Shown here: piece after piece, positions 1 to 6,538 of the stretch | How the letters are laid out: each line of letters opens with the position of its first letter | How positions within the stretch are numbered: position 1 is the stretch's first letter | NCBI GenBank assembly: GCA_030635525.1 | Contig: DAOVYR010000054.1 | Coordinates: 1 to 7,313, forward strand | DNA: 7,313 nt | Reading direction: 5' to 3' | Source of the DNA: Candidatus Nanohalarchaeota archaeon | GTDB lineage: Archaea > EX4484-52 > B79-G9 | Program-made: the position numbers and the translations under genes | Notes under the pieces: generated by a model | Told to the model about the DNA's origin: nothing | What the model saw: only the letters and a program-made list of their open reading frames with translations | Database searches by the model: none

Positions 1-40
1 CTGCTTCAGTCAGTTTTTTCTTCTTATCAAACAACCCCAT
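1..40 (-). CDS. Possible N-terminus of an unknown protein, cut by the left window edge
   Basis: Read on the minus strand, an ATG at 40-38 opens a frame giving MGLFDKKKKLTEA before the window ends; a second in-frame ATG lies two codons upstream at 46-44. A GTTGAT sequence at 50-45, close to the GGTGAT site used by other genes here, sits 4 nt before the ATG at 40, and a TATA-like TTATAATA lies at 93-86. A short Gly-Leu-Phe start followed by a lysine run is typical of many small soluble or membrane-associated proteins, so no function can be given from 13 residues. It is in the same direction as the ATPase gene and about 165 bp downstream of it. It could be a chance frame. Confidence 0.4.
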   Translation of the reverse strand, partial: MGLFDKKKKLTEA

Positions 41-85
41 ATACATCAACAATTTATTCTATGACATTATCTGCGCTTGCACAGA

Positions 86-93
86 TATTATAA
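86..93 (-). promoter_or_regulatory. TATA-like element for the left-edge gene
   Basis: TTATAATA on the minus strand. Its centre predicts a transcription start near 63, leaving about 23 nt of leader before the ATG at 40 with its GTTGAT site. The surrounding intergenic stretch 41-204 is AT-rich, as expected for an archaeal promoter region, which also means a TATA match here is weak evidence. Apart from this and the 3' end of the ATPase gene I see nothing else in 41-204. Confidence 0.3.
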
Positions 94-204
94 CATAACT
101 ATAGTATATCTAATTTCCAGAATATAAAAGTATCTTTTCAAGAACTCCGTATAACAAATCCCTACCCTCTTCACTCAACCATACACTATAGAAATCTTAA
201 ACCA

Positions 205-2490
205 TCACGAAGGATATCTCCCCTTCCTCTCCCTAATCTCATTTTTAACCCACTCATTCCACCTTGCAAAAATCCTCTGCGAATCAAGAGTCCCGTACTC
301 ATCCTTCACCCTCTCCGAAATCACATGAAACTGGTCATTGCTATCAGTAGTAAAATCCGCCTCAAGAATACTAAACTCCTCCGTCTTCCTTGCATATCCC
401 ACAAGCGTCTCCTTCACCTTCGCCCTCAACTGAATATTATCCCACACAGCCTCCCAGTTATCCCTCCACTCCTTAACCCTGTTCGCAATCTCATTGACAA
501 GATAACTCTCACCATTAAGAAACGTCTCACTCGGCTCAAGAATATCGCTCTTCGCATTATACTCCATAAGCGGCACAAACGCCTTCTCCTTCTGCGGGTC
601 ATCATTCCATTCCTTCGTAATCTCCGTAATGCTGATCATCCTCCTGAAAGTATGAAGCCCGTCAGCAGACCGCAGCCTGTTATTCATGACAATGACATCC
701 GTTGCCTTAAAACTCGTAGGCTGCACCCCAAGATCATTAACAACCCTGTCAAACACCCCGTAAGGCGAATCCCCGTGAATCGTGCCTGCAACCACATTAG
801 CAAGAGCCCCGATTCTCATCGCTTCATACAACGCCTTCGCCTCAACAGACCTCACTTCCCCGATAATCAGGCACGAATCACCCAGTCTAAGCGAAGTCCT
901 GATAGCCTCATCTGTCGGCACCTCAATCTCCACATGCGTAATAACCGACCTTGACTTCAGTCTCACAATATTATACCCCATATCCGCCAGAGCCTCCACA
1001 GGCAGCTCAAGAGTATCCTCAACAGTAAGAATCCTGTACCTCTTCATAATCTCCGTAAGAGTAGCCCCAAGCATACTAGTCTTCCCGCTGGACCTTGTGC
1101 CTGCAAAAAGCATCGTTCTTGCCCCGTCAACAATAAAACTCAAAAGCCCTGCAGCAAGCGGCGTCATCATATTTGCACTCATCATAAGCTGATACGTCCA
1201 AGGCTTATCCCTGTGCCTTCGAAGAGCCAGTGCAAGCCCGTCAGGACTCAGCGTATTAGTAATCGCACCAACCCTCACCCTCCCGCTCGGAAGCTCAATC
1301 TCCGTATCAAGAACAGGATTAGCTTCATCAAGCGGTCGTCCCGAAGCAATCCGAAACCTCGTAGACCACGCCTCTGCATCCTCATGAGTCGGGATAATAT
1401 TCGTATCACACTCCTCGTGCTTTCCATGAAAAAGAAAAAACGGCATCTGCCCGACAGGCGCATTCAGGAACAGATCCTGCACATTCTCATCCGCCAAAAT
1501 CACCTCAAGCATCCCAAAACCTGCCGTATACCTCGTAAGGATCTCCGCAAGCTCATCAATCTTCTTCGGCGAAAGAGTAATCTTCATCGTATCAGAAATA
1601 TCCGTAATCATATCCCTGCCAATATTATAAAAAATCTCACGTGTCCTCTCCGGATCAGTAAACTCCGACTTATTCGGCTTATGCGCAGCCATATACCGTC
1701 GTGCCGTATCAAGAATAGTATACTCTGTATCACGAAGATTAAACTCCGGCGGAGTAACATGATACCTCACATTCACCCTCCCCGGGATCCGTAAGCACTG
1801 CACCTCCGTCTTATCCACAAAATACCTGTCAATCTGTGTAGCCCCGATAGGGATGGTCGTCATATACTTCGTAAGCATGAAATTCGGCTTAATCGTCGGG
1901 TGAAAAAGCTCCCTGTAAATCTCCCTTGAGCCAACATGATACCCTGTAAGCCTGTCCATGACTCTCTGTATCATCTCCGTTTTATCAATAGCATCCTTAA
2001 TAATCAGAAGATAATGATTAATATAATCATTATAACATTTCGCACAATTCGGATAACTGTTCTTCGCCTTCTGCCGGTTATACTTGATATCCCTCGTAAG
2101 CCTGACATAAGCACCGATGGGATCCCTCTTCAGATGATACCCGACAATATTCTGTATAAAACTAATCCTTTCAGGAATACACCTTTCACAATCATCCGGT
2201 CCTTTCCCAACAGCAAACAGCTTCTTGGTCCTTGTAAGGCTCTTTATCGCACTTGCCACCTCCTTAAGCATCTTCGTCTGGGCATAACTGTACTCAAACT
2301 CCCTGTTAGCAGAAAGAACAATATTTCCAACCGCCCCCACCTCAATCAGCTTATCCATGGTCCTTGACATGCATATTTCGAAATCCTCAAGACTTGACCC
2401 GTAGAAACAGCCCCTGCAGTTGACCTTCAACCTCTTCTGCTCACGTTCATATTCGTAATCACAAACCATAAAAACTCTATGGTCAAACAT
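205..2490 (-). CDS. Type II/IV secretion system ATPase (GspE/ArlI/TadA superfamily) with Cys-rich N-terminus
   Basis: Cytoplasmic hexameric motor ATPase that powers assembly of a type IV-like filament on a T2SF platform. The RecA-like core is complete: Walker A GTRSSGKT at residues 464-471, Asp box around ILTVEDT (D492), Walker B LIIGEVRS with catalytic E545, and His box GTIHGD with H572. The all-alpha and N2 regions occupy about 300-450. Before them lies a roughly 200-residue N-terminal part with cysteine pairs C25/C28 plus C40, C101/C104 and C149/C152, suggesting metal binding. About 120 residues follow the core (640-761). At 761 aa it is much longer than archaellum ArlI or TadA (roughly 450-550 aa). 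The start ATG at 2490 is chosen because a TATA box lies 26 bp upstream with no leader. The divergent neighbour is its platform partner. Family assignment is firm; whether it drives a pilus, adhesin or secretion is not readable here. Confidence 0.95.
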   Translation of the reverse strand: MFDHRVFMVCDYEYEREQKRLKVNCRGCFYGSSLEDFEICMSRTMDKLIEVGAVGNIVLSANREFEYSYAQTKMLKEVASAIKSLTRTKKLFAVGKGPDDCERCIPERISFIQNIVGYHLKRDPIGAYVRLTRDIKYNRQKAKNSYPNCAKCYNDYINHYLLIIKDAIDKTEMIQRVMDRLTGYHVGSREIYRELFHPTIKPNFMLTKYMTTIPIGATQIDRYFVDKTEVQCLRIPGRVNVRYHVTPPEFNLRDTEYTILDTARRYMAAHKPNKSEFTDPERTREIFYNIGRDMITDISDTMKITLSPKKIDELAEILTRYTAGFGMLEVILADENVQDLFLNAPVGQMPFFLFHGKHEECDTNIIPTHEDAEAWSTRFRIASGRPLDEANPVLDTEIELPSGRVRVGAITNTLSPDGLALALRRHRDKPWTYQLMMSANMMTPLAAGLLSFIVDGARTMLFAGTRSSGKTSMLGATLTEIMKRYRILTVEDTLELPVEALADMGYNIVRLKSRSVITHVEIEVPTDEAIRTSLRLGDSCLIIGEVRSVEAKALYEAMRIGALANVVAGTIHGDSPYGVFDRVVNDLGVQPTSFKATDVIVMNNRLRSADGLHTFRRMISITEITKEWNDDPQKEKAFVPLMEYNAKSDILEPSETFLNGESYLVNEIANRVKEWRDNWEAVWDNIQLRAKVKETLVGYARKTEEFSILEADFTTDSNDQFHVISERVKDEYGTLDSQRIFARWNEWVKNEIRERKGRYPS

Positions 2491-2497
2491 ATATAAA
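2490..2497 (+). promoter_or_regulatory. TATA box of the platform-protein gene (leaderless)
   Basis: TATATAAA, centred about 27 bp before the ATG at 2521, which places transcription start at or next to the start codon. CAAAC lies just upstream at 2484-2488 and may act as the TFB recognition element; the same CAARC upstream of a TATA box recurs at two other promoters here. The TATA box overlaps the first base of the divergent ATPase start codon. Confidence 0.65.
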
Positions 2498-2511
2498 TAG
2501 GATTCGCCTAC

Positions 2512-2517
2512 TTATAA
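2512..2517 (-). promoter_or_regulatory. TATA box of the ATPase gene (leaderless)
   Basis: TTATAA centred at 2514.5, about 26 bp from position 2489, so transcription should begin at the ATPase ATG (2490). No Shine-Dalgarno could fit. It lies 4-9 bases upstream of the plus-strand start codon, so the two promoters interlock. Confidence 0.55.
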
Positions 2518-2533
2518 TCCATGTATAATCCAT
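2513..2533 (+). repeat. Direct 10-bp repeat across the platform-gene start codon
   Basis: TATAATCCAT occurs at 2513-2522 and again at 2524-2533, separated by a single G, a period of 11 bp or about one helical turn. The first copy contains the ATPase TATA box and the first two bases of the plus-strand start codon; the second encodes residues 2-5 of the platform protein. It could be an operator half-site pair or a small local duplication. Confidence 0.5.
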
Positions 2534-4656
2534 TCAAAAAAAAGGATATCTCAGAATACCGGAATGTCCCGGGCAATACCCGCGTCCAGAGTGCAGACTA
2601 CCAAAAATACAGGACAGACGAGAAACTAAGGAAAGATTCTGGCTTTTTTGAAAAAATGTGCTTCTTCTGCGGAAAATTCGTCCAGTTAAAATTCGGCAAA
2701 AAAATGCAGGCTAACCTGGAAAGAGACATTCGCATCGGCAGACTATCCGTAAAGCCCGAAGATATAGGCGCCCTTTTATTAGTATCCCTTGGCATGATGG
2801 CATTAATACTCATACCTTTGTCCCTGTTTCACTATGACGGCTCAATGCGCTTCGGAATCTGGGTATTCCCTATGGCATGGTCCTACTACGTCCTCACATA
2901 CCCCTCTTTCAGGGCCCAGGTCATAAAAATCCAGGCATCAGACGAGAGCCTCAAAGTAGTGCTCTACATGGCAATGTATCTTGAACTGAACCCCAACCTT
3001 GAAAACGCCGTCCGGTTCGCAGCAGAACACATAGAGGGCCCTCTTGAACAGGACCTCTCAAAACTCCTCTGGGACCTCGAGTTCGGAGTCTACACAGACG
3101 TCCACCAGGCACTCGGCCAGTACATGCAGCTATGGCTCGACTGGAACGTCGAATTCGTCAAAGCCCTTGAGCTCCTGATAGACTCACTCTCCCGCGCAGG
3201 CGAAGACCGTATAAAACTGATCGAGAAATCACTCACATACATTCTTGACAATTCTTACGCCAACATGAGAGACTATTCACGCGCCCTCGAAAACCCCATA
3301 AAACTAATACAGGCGATGGGCATACTCCTGCCCCTGATGGGCCTTATCATGCTCCCCATGGTATCCATATTCTTAAGCGGCGACAGCCAGGTAGTAGACC
3401 CCATGTTCATAGGCATCGGATACACTATAATACTCCCTATGATCTTATTCTTCCTGATGCGCCGCATCCTCATGAGGCGCCCCGGCGCATTCGCGTTCCC
3501 TTCCCTGAAAAACGCGCGCAACCTGCCCCCGGACAATGTATTCCCCTTAAAGCTCGGCAAAAAATACCTCTACCTGCACCTCAAGACAACCGCCGTACTC
3601 ATTGCCCTCATAGCCATGATTCCCGGCTTTATGCAGCTATACGCCTACGACCAGCACGTCAGGTATATAGATAATATCTGCCACGGGGAAAATTTTTGCT
3701 TTAAAGACCACTGGAAAGACTTTATGGAAGAGCAGTATGACCCCGAGAACGTCTTCAACAACATGCTGCAGGTTATGACAATGATGTGGGGCGCAGCCCT
3801 CGGCATAATCATATTCTGTTACGGCAGAAGTGCCAAAAAGCAAAAACTGCGCCGGGAAATAACCGAAATAGAGCGCGACCTCTTCATCGGTCTCACAGAA
3901 CTCGAAAACTCACTGAGCCGCGGCACCCCCATAGAGCGCAGCGTCTATCACGTACTCGGTGAATACGAGCGCATGCGAATGAAAGAATCCCCCCTCTTTC
4001 TATTCTTCATGGACATACTAAACAACATGCAAAAAATCGGGGACACATTCCCAAACGCGCTCTTCGACCAAAATCACGGCTCAATCATAAAATTCCCCTC
4101 GATACTCCTCAGGAACGTAATGAAAATGATAGTAGACGCAATACCGAGAGGAAGTGAAGTCATCACGCGCAACATCTCAATAATCACGCGCTACATCGTA
4201 AACACCCGCAAAGTAGAAGAACTCATAAAAGACCTGCTTGAGCAGGTCGCAAGCACCATGAAAATGCAGGCATCATTCATAGCCCCCCTGATATCAGCAG
4301 TATGTGTGGCAATGGCTGCACTGATAGTCCAGATGCTCCAAAGAATTGCAGAAAAAATGGAAGAGATAGAAGACAGCATGGGCTCAAGTACAACCGGAGG
4401 CGGCATGTCAGGTGCACTCGAGATGGTAAACATGCGAAACGTAATGCCTCCGACAGTACTGCTGCTCATCGTAGGCACATATGTTATCGAGCTCATAGTA
4501 CTGCTTTCGTATTTCGCAAACGGCATAGAGCATGGTTTCGACCAGATAAATCGTGACATGCTCACCGTAAAAAGCATGATATTCGGCATGGTCCTGTTTT
4601 CAGGACTCGTACTCGTAGCATTGGGGATGTTCGGTCCATTCATGTACGGCATATAA
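2521..4656 (+). CDS. Type IV filament/secretion platform protein with two T2SF (GspF/TadC/ArlJ-like) domains
   Basis: Polytopic membrane platform on which the ATPase acts during filament assembly. I see about nine membrane segments, near residues 82-103, 111-128, 263-285, 294-313, 355-373, 416-434, 585-606, 643-665 and 686-709. Two large cytoplasmic helical domains lie between segments 2 and 3 (about 129-262) and 6 and 7 (about 435-585); each has the helical T2SF pattern, such as LTELENSLSRGTPIERSV in the second. The basic 314-354 loop fits inside and the acidic 374-415 loop outside. The outer loop has C387 and C393, possibly disulfide-bonded; a CxxC (C47, C50) precedes the first helix. At 711 aa it is a tandem-domain form, larger than ArlJ as I know it. 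The start is set by a TATA box 27 bp upstream. The next gene begins 17 nt downstream, suggesting co-transcription. Confidence 0.92.
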   Translation: MYNPFKKKDISEYRNVPGNTRVQSADYQKYRTDEKLRKDSGFFEKMCFFCGKFVQLKFGKKMQANLERDIRIGRLSVKPEDIGALLLVSLGMMALILIPLSLFHYDGSMRFGIWVFPMAWSYYVLTYPSFRAQVIKIQASDESLKVVLYMAMYLELNPNLENAVRFAAEHIEGPLEQDLSKLLWDLEFGVYTDVHQALGQYMQLWLDWNVEFVKALELLIDSLSRAGEDRIKLIEKSLTYILDNSYANMRDYSRALENPIKLIQAMGILLPLMGLIMLPMVSIFLSGDSQVVDPMFIGIGYTIILPMILFFLMRRILMRRPGAFAFPSLKNARNLPPDNVFPLKLGKKYLYLHLKTTAVLIALIAMIPGFMQLYAYDQHVRYIDNICHGENFCFKDHWKDFMEEQYDPENVFNNMLQVMTMMWGAALGIIIFCYGRSAKKQKLRREITEIERDLFIGLTELENSLSRGTPIERSVYHVLGEYERMRMKESPLFLFFMDILNNMQKIGDTFPNALFDQNHGSIIKFPSILLRNVMKMIVDAIPRGSEVITRNISIITRYIVNTRKVEELIKDLLEQVASTMKMQASFIAPLISAVCVAMAALIVQMLQRIAEKMEEIEDSMGSSTTGGGMSGALEMVNMRNVMPPTVLLLIVGTYVIELIVLLSYFANGIEHGFDQINRDMLTVKSMIFGMVLFSGLVLVALGMFGPFMYGI

Positions 4657-4660
4657 TTTA

Positions 4661-4668
4661 AAGGTAAT
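4661..4668 (+). promoter_or_regulatory. Shine-Dalgarno-like site for the first small pilin-like gene
   Basis: AAGGTAAT lies in the 17-nt gap after the platform gene, 5 nt before the ATG at 4674. It departs from the GGTGAT form used downstream by one base. With no room for a promoter in the gap, it supports translation from a shared transcript with the platform gene. Confidence 0.45.
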
Positions 4669-4673
4669 CTTCC

Positions 4674-5108
4674 ATGAAAGGTTTCAGAAGTGTACAGGAA
4701 GCAATATTCACAGTATCAGTCATCCTGATGGTAGCACTTTCAGTAATGATGACATACACTTATCTTCAGACCATACCTATCCCGACGAATTTTGAAAACC
4801 ACATTACAGGAAACACAGAAGAGATATCATCCCGTTTTGCAGAATATGCGATCGCATGTTATTACACCCAAAAAAACAAGGAACAGACAAAAGAAGACTG
4901 TTATGTGCTCCACATCAAAACAAAAGACACACTGGCAAAAGATTCCCTCCTAAACAAAATCCCCCAAAGCCGACTACCACACAATATAATTCAATTTTCA
5001 GACAGCAAGCCAGACCTTGCCCGAAAAGATGCAGACACAACATTCAAGATAACCTATGATGGCTTCATTCACAAGCTCCTGATAACAAAAATAGATGAGA
5101 CACTATGA
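4674..5108 (+). CDS. Small single-pass membrane protein, probable minor pilin/pseudopilin (paralog of the next gene)
   Basis: A 144 aa protein with a very short basic N-terminus (MKG), one membrane helix at about residues 11-31 and an extracellular domain. The layout matches a type IV prepilin: a KG pair, then FRSVQEA with a Glu at +6 if cleavage follows the Gly, then the hydrophobic segment. There is no Q at +1, so class III processing is only suggested. The outer domain has two cysteines, C62 and C76, in the pattern R-x2-E-Y-x3-C-Y-x12-C-Y-x-L-x-I, shared with identical spacing by the following gene. The C-terminus is beta-like (TFKITYDG then LLITKI). It follows the platform gene by 17 nt, so it probably belongs to the same operon and filament. 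I do not recognise a named family; a non-pilin membrane accessory is possible. Confidence 0.75.
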   Translation: MKGFRSVQEAIFTVSVILMVALSVMMTYTYLQTIPIPTNFENHITGNTEEISSRFAEYAIACYYTQKNKEQTKEDCYVLHIKTKDTLAKDSLLNKIPQSRLPHNIIQFSDSKPDLARKDADTTFKITYDGFIHKLLITKIDETL

Positions 5109-5147
5109 GAAATCATGAGATATTGGTAAAAATGGAGAATCTCAAGC

Positions 5148-5155
5148 TTTTTAAT
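5148..5155 (+). promoter_or_regulatory. Possible TATA box for the second small pilin-like gene
   Basis: TTTTTAAT preceded by CAAGC (5143-5147). Its centre lies about 27 bp before the ATG at 5179, so a leaderless transcript would begin there. The match is AT-rich but not a perfect archaeal TATA box. The same T run follows a 6-bp inverted repeat (TGAGAT 5116-5121, ATCTCA 5139-5144), so a weak terminator for the upstream operon is an alternative reading. Confidence 0.35.
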
Positions 5156-5178
5156 TGCTTGGTGTAGTTGGTGATGCA

Positions 5179-5772
5179 ATGAAAAAAGGAATATCCCCCC
5201 AGAAGATAGCATACCTTATATTTGCCCTGATTGGTGCAATAATAATGCTTGCGATCTACCTAAACTTCTCTGTCCAGTCACAGGGCGGAATTTTTTGCAC
5301 AGTATACAGTAGCGTCTACCAGATACTCCCACAGGGCGACGATCCACCTCCTCTGCCCAGGGCCTGCATTAAAAGGCCGGAAACATCAATTGACACAACA
5401 CACATCACCTCACAGGAAAAGTCCATTGTAGAAGACCGCCTTGTAGAATACATCGTAAGCTGCTACCAGAAAAACCTTGGCTACCGCAATCTTACACTCC
5501 CCTGCTACATGTTAAAAATAACCTCTCTTGAAGGAGAGATATCCGAACTCGACATAACAGACAACATGGAAGCCACAGGATTCATCTGTGACACACTTGA
5601 AAATTCAAAAATAATAGGCACCCAGGGCCGCACAATAGATTACTCATCCGTATCAAATAAAGTTTGCGGCACATCAGATCAGATAACCTGGGTAGTCCAT
5701 CAAAATACAATCAAAAAAGGGGATATTGTCGAAATAAAATACACAAACCGCAAAATCAAGGTAATTGCTTGA
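5179..5772 (+). CDS. Single-pass Cys-containing membrane protein, probable minor pilin/pseudopilin
   Basis: A 197 aa protein from the ATG at 5179. An in-frame TTG at 5155 would add eight residues, but it lies inside the putative promoter and lacks a ribosome site, whereas GGTGAT (5170-5175) lies 3 nt before the ATG. The N-terminus is MKKG followed by ISPQK and a membrane helix at about residues 10-30, resembling a prepilin leader without the usual Q at +1. The outer domain has six cysteines (40, 63, 95, 109, 137, 163) and a Pro-rich stretch near 55-60. R87 to I114 repeats the R-x2-E-Y-x3-C-Y-x12-C-Y-x-L-x-I motif of the upstream gene, and both end in a beta-like IKY/ITY segment, so the two are paralogs. 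Four extra cysteines suggest additional disulfides. Role inferred: accessory or tip subunit of the same filament. Confidence 0.75.
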   Translation: MKKGISPQKIAYLIFALIGAIIMLAIYLNFSVQSQGGIFCTVYSSVYQILPQGDDPPPLPRACIKRPETSIDTTHITSQEKSIVEDRLVEYIVSCYQKNLGYRNLTLPCYMLKITSLEGEISELDITDNMEATGFICDTLENSKIIGTQGRTIDYSSVSNKVCGTSDQITWVVHQNTIKKGDIVEIKYTNRKIKVIA

Positions 5773-5799
5773 GAGTTGTGACAAAAACACATGCAAACC

Positions 5800-5807
5800 T
5801 TTATATA
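5800..5807 (+). promoter_or_regulatory. TATA box of the class III prepilin gene
   Basis: TTTATATA, a near-ideal archaeal TATA box, preceded by CAAAC (5795-5799 region). It predicts transcription from about 5830, giving a leader of about 15 nt before the ATG at 5845. This is the best promoter in the window, consistent with high expression of a major subunit independently of the upstream genes. Confidence 0.7.
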
Positions 5808-5831
5808 CAACATAGACCCAAAATATTCATC

Positions 5832-5837
5832 GGTGAT
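5832..5837 (+). promoter_or_regulatory. Strong ribosome binding site that fixes the prepilin start
   Basis: GGTGAT, complementary to the archaeal 16S rRNA 3' end, lies 7 nt before the ATG at 5845. The upstream in-frame ATG at 5791 precedes the TATA box and cannot be on this transcript; the ATG at 5836 overlaps the site itself. Starting at 5845 also gives a normal-length class III signal. Confidence 0.75.
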
Positions 5838-5844
5838 GTTTATT

Positions 5845-6450
5845 ATGCTAAAAAATAAAAATAAGAGAAAAGGACAGATGTCCCTTGAAATGATAATCGG
5901 GCTAATCATATTGCTCGTGGTAGCAGCCGTTGTAATCAAAATCTTCATGGACAAGATGAGCGGTGATGCTCTGGCCCCGCCGGAGACACTTGAACTTGAG
6001 GCTTTCCGCCAGCATTGTGACGCTTTATGCACAAGATACGTAGACACCAATTTCGCAGGAGCAGAAGCACTTGCATACTGCGAAAAATCCTTTGAGATTG
6101 ACCTCAATAAAAACGGGAAGATTCCCGGCGAAGCTTGGAAACTGGAAGGCTACGGATTATGCGAGGACAGGGTCTACTGCTTCAACATAAAAGAATGCAA
6201 CTGGGGATCAAGTGAACGCAGCCGCCTGTCACCCGAAAAATGCAAAGATATCATGTGCGATGTCTATACGGAGCGCTATGGTGACAACAACGTAACCGCA
6301 GCAGAGTACATCGAGACAAAAATTGAATTCGGCTCATGCGACTATCTGGATGAGGAGATATCATTTTTCTCAACAAGCTTAGGCACAGACGTTACTCTTG
6401 CATCATGGCATCAGGACATATTTCAGACAGTCCACTGCCGCGGAGCATAA
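5845..6450 (+). CDS. Cysteine-rich class III signal peptide prepilin, candidate major filament subunit
   Basis: A 201 aa protein whose N-terminus is a textbook archaeal class III prepilin signal: a lysine-rich leader, KRKG|QMSLE with cleavage expected after G10 by an EppA/PibD-type peptidase, Q at +1 and E at +5, then a hydrophobic helix to about residue 34. After processing the helix would pack into the filament core. The outer domain has ten cysteines (58, 62, 79, 106, 112, 118, 133, 138, 165, 198), enough for five disulfides. A Ca-loop-like DLNKNGKI begins at D86, similar to an EF-hand loop but with the acidic residue at loop position 11 (E96) rather than 12. It is preceded by its own promoter and strong ribosome site and followed by a terminator, so it is probably expressed separately from the machinery genes. 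The 300-bp-scale decayed copy downstream derives from this family. The pilin role is well supported; the exact structure is not known to me. Confidence 0.88.
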   Translation: MLKNKNKRKGQMSLEMIIGLIILLVVAAVVIKIFMDKMSGDALAPPETLELEAFRQHCDALCTRYVDTNFAGAEALAYCEKSFEIDLNKNGKIPGEAWKLEGYGLCEDRVYCFNIKECNWGSSERSRLSPEKCKDIMCDVYTERYGDNNVTAAEYIETKIEFGSCDYLDEEISFFSTSLGTDVTLASWHQDIFQTVHCRGA

Positions 6451-6473
6451 ACACCCTAATCTCGACTCAAACG

Positions 6474-6505
6474 TAGGGATTCAATCCCTATTCCTTTTTT
6501 CTTTT
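6474..6505 (+). terminator. Hairpin plus T-tract terminator after the prepilin gene
   Basis: TAGGGAT (6474-6480), a 3-base loop, then its exact reverse complement ATCCCTA (6484-6490), followed by a T-rich tract TTCCTTTTTTCTTTT (6491-6505). It begins 23 bp after the stop codon. Archaeal termination mainly needs the T-tract; the 7-bp stem is an added feature that could stabilise the mRNA 3' end. Confidence 0.6.
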
Positions 6506-6538
6506 ACTATATCTTTCTATACTCAAGGCTTTGACAAT

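Noticed and set aside
325..1794. Plus-strand open frames at 325-954, 782-1192 and 1213-1794
   Set aside because: They lie antisense inside the ATPase gene, whose frame carries all family motifs. Their translations are rich in Arg, Pro and Ile with no domain-like pattern.
1936..2367. Plus-strand open frame antisense to the ATPase N-terminal region
   Set aside because: Shadow of the ATPase frame; no start signal and no recognisable protein.
4191..4652. Minus-strand 153-codon frame opposite the 3' end of the platform gene
   Set aside because: Low-complexity Met/Ser/Thr-rich translation, as expected for the antisense of a membrane helix region; no promoter or ribosome site.
5155..5178. TTG start eight codons upstream for the second small pilin-like gene
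   Set aside because: No ribosome site at usable distance, overlap with the putative TATA box, and the ATG at 5179 gives a prepilin-like MKKG leader.
5791..5844. Upstream start for the prepilin at ATG 5791
   Set aside because: The TATA box at 5800-5807 would lie inside the coding region, and the added 18 residues would put an odd extension before a normal-length class III leader. GGTGAT 7 nt before 5845 decides the start.
5700..6107. Minus-strand 135-codon frame opposite the prepilin start
   Set aside because: Antisense of the class III signal and helix; its hydrophobic look comes from the coding strand's membrane segment.
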